Positions 56,860 through 64,000 of a stretch of DNA of 64,000 nucleotides are shown here, one piece after another. Positions within the stretch are counted from its first letter, which is position 1. Each line of letters starts with the position of its first letter. The position numbers were made by a program, and so were the translations under genes. A model generated the notes under the pieces. That model was given only the letters and a program-made list of their open reading frames with translations. It did no database searches and had not been told where the DNA came from. This DNA comes from Chaetoderma sp. LZ-2023a. Taxonomy: Eukaryota > Mollusca > Caudofoveata > Chaetodermatida > Chaetodermatidae. The stretch lies in contig CM067373.1 of NCBI GenBank assembly GCA_034401795.1, positions 38,303,669 to 38,367,668 of the forward strand. The letters are read 5' to 3'.

Positions 56860-57990
56860 CTAAGGTGAGAGGGTTGTTGGTATCACGTAAATAATGGTTG
56901 TTAAAACTGGACTCACAGTGCCACTTGCCTACCGACATAATGTTGTCCTCCGGTACTCCACTCCATTGAATACAGCTGTGGACTCCACTACGCCACGGAC
57001 ACTGTGAGCCTTGGCCAAATCAACTTGCCTACTCGTGGTGGATTTGTGGCAAAATTGAATACATTCCACAATCCATCTGGAAATAATATCCTTTGAAGTC
57101 CTGCCATGGGGTTCAAAATAGGATAACCACAATGAACTCGAGTACATCCGTCATTCCTATGTATATTGTTTATAATGGAGCGATGCACGGACCGGACACC
57201 AGGCCTTTGAATCAGGATCAAATCTTGATAAGACAGGCAAGATTATAGGCTGACCACTGTATTTTAAAGACTGGTTTTTGTTTTTAGCCATATAATTTTT
57301 TCTCAGTAGTCGCCTAAGGCCTTCCCCTGTAACCACAAAACGGTTTGGCTCAGCTGATAGAGCATAGATTTCACTTCTCAGTCTAGCCGAGGCTGCAGCA
57401 ATTAGAAATACAGTTTTAGCGTTAACAACTTCATAGAAGTTGAGCTAAGTGGTTCAAAGGGTTTATCAGCTAGACCTTGAAGTACTAGCGATAAGCGCCA
57501 AGATGCACTGGCAGATTCTGTGGTCTCCGATTACCCATGCATTTGATCAAAGTATTTAGATTATATACTTCATCACTTCCCCTATTAGCTAAGCAAGGGA
57601 TAACACTCATTAAAGCTGATAGGTATCATACAGGTAACAGAGGAAATTGGCTACTACTTGAATAGATGCATCAATTGGATTAAGACATCTTTTTTAGCTC
57701 TATTCTGCAATTTTGTTGATTTTATATTTATATGCTATAGAGGTTGGCCCCTTCTTGCATTGACCATGAACATGGCTGCTTGCTCTGAAAATCCCTCCTT
57801 AATTGCAGGTTCTTTGACAAGATCCATGCAGTCAATTGGAACATTGACGGATTGTTGAGTATGGTCTTGCCCTGGAAGATTATCTTGTCCATCAAAGGCA
57901 GAGGAACCGGATTGCAGACCTGAAAGTCCAGCAGATCCATATACCGTGATCGGCTTGGCTAATTTGGGGTGATCAGAAGCACTTGGCACT
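56860..57990 (-). pseudogene. DIRS copy 3, tyrosine recombinase
   Basis: Minus-strand pieces: N-terminal MDLVKEPAIKEGFSEQAAMF (about 57830-57750), middle AVNFLCYLYDTYQL-type remnants, TGEGLRRLLRKNYMAKN block near 57330-57270, then SSLWLSYFEPHGRTSKDIIS with RWIVECIQFCHKST and KAHSVRGVVESTAVFNGVEY (57147-56929). The AHSVRG box keeps the catalytic Arg lost in copy 1. Several frameshifts. Confidence 0.8.
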
Positions 57991-58600
57991 CGTCCTGGCT
58001 GATTTTCTCTGACAGATTTTTTAAATCAGGATTGCTGGTGGAAATGTGTATGCATACATGACCTCTCAGCTGACAGTTAGTGCAACAGTTGGAGCTCGGA
58101 TCTGGAATACGAGAGACGAATGTAGCCATCTTCGCATTCTTTTTCGTTGCGAATAAATCTATGTGGGGCTTGCCTGAGTAGCTGAACAGATGAACCACCA
58201 CACATTGATTTAGTTGCCATTCTGTTGGAAGAATGATCGTCCTTCGGCTCACTGAGACCACTAGGAGATTTAGTCTTCCCAGAATATGAGCTGCTTTCAA
58301 GATGATTCCATGGACTAGGCACCAGCAAAGCAGTTTCTATGTCATCATACAGAAACTGGGTGACTTCATTCCACCCTGGCAGTTTATATAAGTCACTACT
58401 GTGGAGCTGTCTGAACGAATTAAAACTATCTTGCCCTGAACTTCCTTCAGGAAATGTTCCATGGCTAAGACTACTGCTCACACTTCCAACAGATTGATGT
58501 GTTCTAGCGACTGTTCCAGATTCCAAAGCCCTGATATTTTGGCTTCTTTCAGGCAAGCTCCCCAGCCCTCCATCAATGCATCTGTATACATCATTACTTG
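57991..58600 (-). pseudogene. DIRS copy 3, RNase H region
   Basis: Minus words KAAHILGRLNLLVVSVSRRT (HxxGRxN signature, final Asp position altered), RQLHSSDLYKLPG-type shifted text, and upstream MMYTDALMEGWGACLKEAKI-like coding around 58590-58540. Frames are broken at least twice. Confidence 0.75.
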
Positions 58601-58990
58601 AGGATACGGAAGGGACATCACCCTGCTAGATTTTCTCTTATCATTGAAGGTGGTGAATAAGAGGTTCCAACACTGACACCTCTGAGTATGGAGATCCTGT
58701 TCTCTGGATCCACTGTGTCATCAGAAATAACTAGATAGGCCGCAAATTTCAGGTACCGACAGAAGCTCTTCACTATTGGAATGTGGAAATATGCATCTTT
58801 TAAATCTATTGATGCAGTCCACATTCCTTTTCTCAACCCTGTCAACACCTTTGATATAGTTTCTATTTTGAAACTCGGTGTGAAACCCTGTTTAGAGGTT
58901 TGAGATTGAAAATTGGTCTCCATCCATCAGTGCTTTTTTAAAAAATGGTTGAATAGAAGCCAAGACAATTCTGAACCAGCTGTATTGCCT
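58601..58990 (-). pseudogene. DIRS copy 3, reverse transcriptase with palm deletion
   Basis: Frame 58923-58618 reads GLRKGMWTASIDLKDAYFHI and PIVKSFCRYLKFA, then jumps to AYLVISDDTVDPENRISILR, which corresponds to the post-palm region. The block with the YIDD catalytic motif is missing. Confidence 0.8.
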
Positions 58991-59945
58991 GTTTTTGTAT
59001 GAGGGAATTTACTTCCTCGTCTATACACAAACGTCAATCTGGATCTCTTGGAGTTTGAGTCCACATTGGTACCAGAAACAGGAGCGATGGTGGATTGTTT
59101 ATCCAATCTGGATGGTAGCCGACTGAAAGCCATCGCAAGCGGTCATGTGTCTACCACTTGCACTCTTGGCCGAAGGAGGCAAGATGGCCTCCCACGGGGC
59201 CATCTCCAGGCTGAGATGGATGCGAGAAGAGCATGATGTGCAGGCTGCCCAGTAGGCAAGACTTGTGGAGCCTGCTACCACCCACCCCCAGTGCTGGCGT
59301 GTGCTGGCAAGGCCTAGGCCTTCGCTGAACTTGTGGTTGGGCCCTAGCATGTGGGCCACCACCTCTAGGCTGCTGCAGATGGTTCACTTACAATTGCTCT
59401 CACAGCATTCTCTGGTTGTTAACTAGAGTCACTGTCTCATGGAGGTGTTTGTACCCTTCACCTCCAAGAGACCAGGCCCTGACATATGTATCCTTAAAAG
59501 CCTAGTATACAGGTCCTGGGACATGCAGAAAGCAAAGATTATCTAGAGCAAACTATCGGCGTGTCCGGAAACTCCTGGTAACACTTCGCGTCATACAGTC
59601 CAGAACCCGGTTGAGGCCATCCCAGATGGCTCTCTGGACTGTGATCGGCGACAGGATATGGGATGCAGATGCTGGTACCACCCCTTGTAACAGCTGGAAG
59701 GTGTGAGACAATGCTGAGATAGCAACTCTGGCACTCTCCTCCGAATCCTGTAGCGCAGAATTGGATGAACGTAAATTGTTGGCACACAAGTAACTGGTCT
59801 CGGACTGGGACCCAGGCCACGTGTCTTCTCCCAAAGCTGTACAGTCATCCGTACATGGCTTTGGGATGACACTGTATTGCTGAAATTGTTCAGCGTTTAT
59901 ACGACAAAGCCTTCACGAACTGTCCACCAGGATTGACAGCAGTCT
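58991..59945 (-). pseudogene. DIRS copy 3, gag-like region
   Basis: Frames at 59872-59539 include KTRGLGPSPRPVTCVP and AISALSHTFQLLQGVVPASA, and at 59387-59099 a GC-rich part. Similar to 38790-39051 of copy 1 (AAISALSCLSAAIRGSGS). Truncated upstream. Confidence 0.6.
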
Positions 59946-60519
59946 CTTTTTTATAAAATCTAAGGTTTTCACCAAAAAAGCTGCCCAATTAAAATTCTGT
60001 ATAGATGTTCTGAAACAGAAAGCATTAGGGTCTGTCTAGGCAAATTAGGTTGAAATTTGCCAAGCGGTTAATGAGGAGTAGTGTTTGAGCAATTTTCAGT
60101 ACATTTTTCGTAAAATGTAAGATCTTAAACCCAAACAAGAGGCTCATGGGCCTGTGATGCTCGAACCATTAGCATTTGAACCATTTTCTTTTAAATAGAC
60201 ATATAGATAATTTTCGGAAAATTTATCCCCACCCCAAACAAGAGGCCCAATGGGCCAGTATCGCTCACCTGAAACATTGGCATTTCAGCTAATCTTACTT
60301 AAGTTTTACATCCATCGGGGTCACTTCCAATGACTTTCAGTCAAATAGTTTAGTTTTCGAGATATTGACAACAATCTCTGGACTGTTTTTTTGCATTAGT
60401 GAGTTTGAACAATGTTCAAGTAAAAATAGATGATATCAGTGCTAACTACAGCTGGTTTCTTAACTGTCTCACTCCTGCAAGCCAGTGCAGCCAATAATTT
60501 CAATTTTCAAAAGCTCTTC

Positions 60520-60605
60520 ACTTGTTGAATATTTTGAAAACAATTCGACTGAAAGTTGTTGGCGGCTAAGCCACCAACAATTTCAGTCCAATTGTTTTCA
60601 ATATA
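60520..60605. mobile_element. MITE-A palindromic element
   Basis: TTGTTGAATATTTTGAAAAC, AATTCGACTGAAAGTTGTTG, GCGGCTAAGCCACC, CAACAATTTCAGTCCAATTG, TTTTCAATA. Good arm pairing. Confidence 0.8.
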
Positions 60606-60825
60606 TTTATCAGGTTCAGAGATATAACCTTTGGAATGTCGTCTGCAAAAACACAGTGAGACGGTTATTAGAGGTTCAAATACAATTGAAGAAAATGGTC
60701 TCTAAAGGCAGGTAGGTGGTCTTTATAGCAGGTTATTACCCACAACCACACAATCCATTTAACACATGCACATCTGGCTGAATCACCAAGTTAGCAGCAG
60801 AGGTATGGTGAGCTGGAGTTGATTT

Positions 60826-60925
60826 AAAAAATAATTTGACTGAAAGTCATTGCTGCCTTAGGCAGCAACAACTTTCACTGCTGCCTAAGGCAGCGACAAC
60901 TTTCAATCAAATACATTAAAAAATA
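60826..60925. mobile_element. MITE-A with duplicated core
   Basis: AATTTGACTGAAAGTCATTG, CTGCCTTAGGCAG, CAACAACTTTCA, then a second CTGCCTAAGGCAG, CGACAACTTTCAATCAAAT. The loop and right arm are present twice. Confidence 0.8.
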
Positions 60926-61917
60926 TTTTTAAGAGCATAGATGTCAGAGCACATAATACATATCTTAAATATTTCTGCAGTATTGGAAAGGTTAATCTGT
61001 TAATTGGAATTTAATGTCTAGTTTGGCAATAAAATCTGACATAGCGATAAATCAATGGACGGTGGGAACAAACCTATATTTGCCCTATGAAAGTGAGACT
61101 GCAAATATTTAAGGAGTGGTAACTCTGGAATTTGATGTCCTATCAGTTTCATTTTCACAACACAGATATTAGATGCTGACATTAACATTGTGACCAAGTT
61201 TGGTGTCAATCCGGCAAGAAATAACAAAATGAGCCGCCATTGTTGGTGACGGACAGACAGATGGATGGACGGACATACAGAAGACAGATGGGTTATCGCT
61301 ATATGGCAGCTGACTGACAAGTAAGCGGAGTTATGAAAACCAATTTGGGCTTCAAAATCCATAAAATTAAAAAAATTGAATATGGCAGCCAAACACGCTA
61401 AAATTTGATTGGTCCACGGCGGCCATATTTTTTATTTATCAACTTCTCATGAACAAACTTTAATGGCCCTTAGTCCATAATCATATCCTCAAAACGTCAG
61501 CCCGATTCATTCAGCGGTTCTGCAGAATAAGTCATTTTCACGAAAACTAGGTCATCCAAGATGGCCGCCGAACCATTCGGCCAATTAAGTTCCTTTGAAC
61601 AAACTTGGTTCAGCTCTTGCCCTATATGATATGTAGTGAGTTTTGAATCGATCCACCAAGCAGTTTCGGATAAGATTTTTAAAGCCATTTCCTAAAATTG
61701 ACCAAAATTCAAGATGACCACCGGCCAAATTGGCCGATCGGTTTTGTTTGAACAAACTTGGATCCCTATGCCCTACGGATACTTCCTGCCAAATATAATT
61801 GAAATCGGCCCAGTGGTTCTTGAGAAGAAGTCGTTTAAAGAAAAAAGTTGACGGACAGACGGACGCCGGACGGTCGCCATGGCATAAGCTCACTTGGCCA
61901 TTCTGGCCAGGTGAGCC

Positions 61918-62745
61918 AATAAATTGATCAAAGCAAAATTCTCGTTTGATATGTTGATGTATACCACCAAAATAGGATCATTCCACTCTAGAAATAGAAC
62001 TTTTATTCAAAATTCTGATTGGTAAATTTTTTGGTGCCTATCAAGGATTTACTGCACATTTTCAGGAATCATTTAAAATGCTACTCGGCCTTAATAAGTT
62101 GCCCGATTTCAATAAAAGTTAAGGCAGAGTAGCATTTTAAATGATTCCTGAAAATTTCCAGTAAATCCAAATTTGGTTGAAATCTGTCAAGCAGCTAAGC
62201 CTTTGACAATTTCCAGTAAATTTTTCATAAAATCTAAGAATTTCACCTAGAAAATTGACCAAGCAAAATTCTGAATATAGGGTATGGTGAAGCCTACCAC
62301 AATAGAAATCTTCCAGCTAAATTTAGTTGAAATCCACCCAGCAGACAAGGAGGATATGTGCTTTGACAATTTCTGGTAAATTTTTCATAAAATCTAAGGT
62401 ATTCAACCCAAAGATTTATCAATCAAAATTCTGAAAAAATATTCTGGAGCCTAGCATGATAGGTTCTCCTAGCCAAATACGGTTGAAATCCATGAGGCAG
62501 TTAAGCAGCAGATGCGTTTTATCACTTTCTGGTAAATATTAGACAAAATCTAAGATTTTTACCAAAAAAATTGACAAATCAAAAACCTGAATAGAATTTC
62601 TAGAGCATACATCGATAAGATCCTTTCAGGCAAATTTTGTTAAAATTTACCAATCGGTTTAGGAGTTGATGGGTGGATGGGTGGATGGACGGATGGCCAC
62701 AAAGGCATAAGCTCACATGGCCATTCTGGCCAGGTGAGCTAATAA
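61918..62745 (+). repeat. Mollusc interspersed repeat, four ~155-bp units
   Basis: Units share AATTTGGTTGAAATC, CAATTTCTGGTAAATTTTTC, ATAAAATCTAAG and ATCAAAATTCTGAATA. It ends GGCATAAGCTCACATGGCCA then TTCTGGCCAGGTGAGCTAAT. An inverted duplication lies at 62040-62160 (TTTAAAATGCTACTC and its complement AGTAGCATTTTAAA). Confidence 0.85.
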
Positions 62746-64000
62746 CAAAGGAAAAACTCACGAAAATAAATGGAGTGACAGGGCTAAAATCAGGCTCCTG
62801 TAGCTGGAAATGGATGGGACATCGCCAGAAAAGAATTCATCCATTATAATTAAATTTGTACGGATGAAAAGAGTACTAGAATTAAACAAGATTGCCACCA
62901 AAAAAATAGACCAATCCAGATTCTCATTTGACATTGTGAAGCCTACCGTCATAGAAGTGTTCGATCAGTTTTGTTGAAATCGGACTATTGATTAAGGAGT
63001 ACCATCTTTAAATGGTTCTGGATAATTTTCAGAAAATCAAAGACGGCGACCAAAATATTGAAGTATCTATTCGGAATAGATTTTCTAGAGGGCGGAAAAT
63101 CCAAGATGGCCACTGGAAAAATTGAGCAATCAAAATTCTGTATACATGTTCTGAATCCTACCATCATAGGGTCCTTCCAGTCAAATTAATGAGGTAAGAA
63201 GTTAATGTGTAGCGTTTTAAACAATTTCCCGCCAATTTTCGGAAAATTCCAGATGTCTGCCAGGAAAATTATCCAATCAAAATTCTGTATACGTCTTCTG
63301 AAGCATATTACTCTAGAGTCCTTCCCACCGAGTTTGATTGAAATCGGCCCAGTGGTTAATGAACAGTTACAGTAGGCTTTTAACTGATTTTCAGAAAATC
63401 CAAGATGGCCGCCGAAAAAATTAACTAATCAAAATTCTGTATATGGCTGAAATTGCCCAAGAAGTTAATGAGGAGTAGCGTTTTAAACAACTTCCGAAAA
63501 GATTGTCCAATCTAAATTCTGTATATACGTTCTGAAGCATACTAATCTAGGGTCCTTCCGACAGTTTGAATGAAATCGGGCCAGTGGTTAATGAACAGTT
63601 ACACTAGGCTTTTAACTGATTTTCAGAAAATCCAAGATGGCCACCGAAAAAATTAACCAATTAAAATTCTGTATACATGTTCTGAACCCTCCCACCTTAG
63701 TATCCTTCCAGCAAAGTCTGGCTGAAATTGCCCAAGAAGTTAATGAGGAGTAGCGTTTTAAACAATTTCCGAAAAGATTGTCCAATCTAAATTCTGTATA
63801 CAAGTTCTGAAGCATACTAATCTAGGGTCATTCCGACTGAGTTTGATTGAAATCGGGCCAGTGGTTAATGAGGAGTAGGCTTTTTACCGATTTCAAGAAA
63901 TTTTCAGAAAATCCAAGATGGACGCCGAAATAATTGACCAATCAAAATTCTGTATAGAATTTTGGAAACCTATTAGCCTAGTATTCTTGACACCAAATCT
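62746..64000 (+). repeat. Mollusc interspersed repeat, tandem units to window end
   Basis: Six or so units sharing AAAATCCAAGATGGCC, AATCAAAATTCTGTATA, GTTCTGAAGC, GGGTCCTTCC, GAAATCGGGCCAGTGGTTAA and GAGGAGTAGCGTTTTAAACA. The block at 63385-63560 and that at 63615-63850 are near duplicates about 230 bp apart. Truncated by the window edge. Confidence 0.85.

Larger units (their letters stand above)
56158..59945 (-). mobile_element. DIRS-type element, copy 3, internally deleted
   Basis: Left end AATCACAGATTTCTTTTTTC with GCGAGAGAGTTGATACTTACC. Its complement recurs at 56437-56490 (GGATGGTAGGATCAACTCTC, AGAGAAATTTGTGAGC), followed by CACTTCAAGAGTATACTTAC, the internal complementary region. Minus-strand order then is recombinase, linker, RNase H, reverse transcriptase, gag. 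The reverse transcriptase palm is deleted and the element is cut at about 59945, where mollusc repeat A begins. It had inserted into a TGACCTTGACC-type tandem unit. Confidence 0.85.
59946..61915 (+). repeat. Mollusc interspersed repeats with two starts
   Basis: A tail-less unit to 60135, a short start-only fragment (AAACAAGAGGCTCATGGGCC, 60134-60230), then a longer copy opening AAACAAGAGGCCCAATGGGC (60236) and closing TTCTGGCCAGGTGAGCCAAT (61898-61917). The closing part has GTCATCCAAGATGGCCGCCG and GACGGACAGACGGACGCCGG. Two MITE-A copies lie inside. Confidence 0.8.

Overview
This 64 kb window is eukaryotic nuclear DNA from an animal, almost certainly a mollusc (bivalve favoured, gastropod possible). 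The evidence is AT-rich spaced DNA, GT-AG introns, very long simple repeats and a dense mixture of DIRS, CR1/L2-like LINE, Tc1/mariner, hAT-like, MULE and palindromic MITE families. It also carries the interspersed repeat that opens with GGCC..GCTCACCTGG and closes with CCAGGTGAGC, which I associate with mollusc genomes. There is no operon structure, and most long open frames are microsatellite or transposon artefacts.

Two host genes can be supported. (1) Plus strand, 1931-26274: three exons (1931-2056, 5450-5581, 26084-26274) of a cysteine-rich, probably secreted protein. Each exon encodes one six-cysteine module ending in Cys-Cys. All junctions are phase 1, and the last exon carries the stop codon. 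The spacing C-x(8-12)-C-x(3-6)-C-x(n)-C-x(5-6)-CC resembles the arthropod clip / disulfide-knot domain. The 5' end lies left of the window. (2) Minus strand, 50758-46561: the last three coding exons of a WD40-repeat protein, best guess WDR27-like, with matching splice phases and a stop codon. Its introns hold a 26-bp minisatellite with higher-order structure and a ~62-bp tandem repeat. A possible first coding exon with an ideal Kozak context and a GTAAGT donor lies at 32464-32579 (plus).

Layout. 0.2-1.3 kb: GCGT/GT microsatellites. 2.2-3.9 kb: decayed Ty3/Gypsy pol. 5.8-10.1 kb: LINE remnant with an inverted duplication, split by a 2.5 kb hAT-like element with an 8-bp target duplication. 10.7-14.4 kb: LINE tail, MULE transposase pseudogene and CR1-like LINE. 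14.4-20.3 kb: MITEs, TA arrays and CpG-richer DNA of unknown origin. 20.4-26.0 kb: LINE pieces and a Tc1 element. 26.6-30.3 kb: tandem arrays rich in TGACCTTTGACC (DR1 nuclear-receptor half-site) motifs. 31.0-32.4 kb: two minisatellites. 33.0-41.6 kb: a three-level nest in which a mollusc repeat is split by a complete DIRS retrotransposon whose own terminal repeat is split by another mollusc repeat. 43.6-45.2 kb: a second Tc1 element inside a TA array. 45.6-50.8 kb: the WD40 gene with clustered MITEs. 51.1-54.4 and 56.2-59.9 kb: two more internally deleted DIRS copies. 59.9-64.0 kb: mollusc repeats with ~155-bp internal units.

The mobile elements do not act together as a system. They record successive insertions into the introns and flanks of the two genes. 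The cysteine-module gene is the best candidate for undescribed biology. The cleanest structural example is the DIRS element, whose internal complementary region reproduces the joined element ends.
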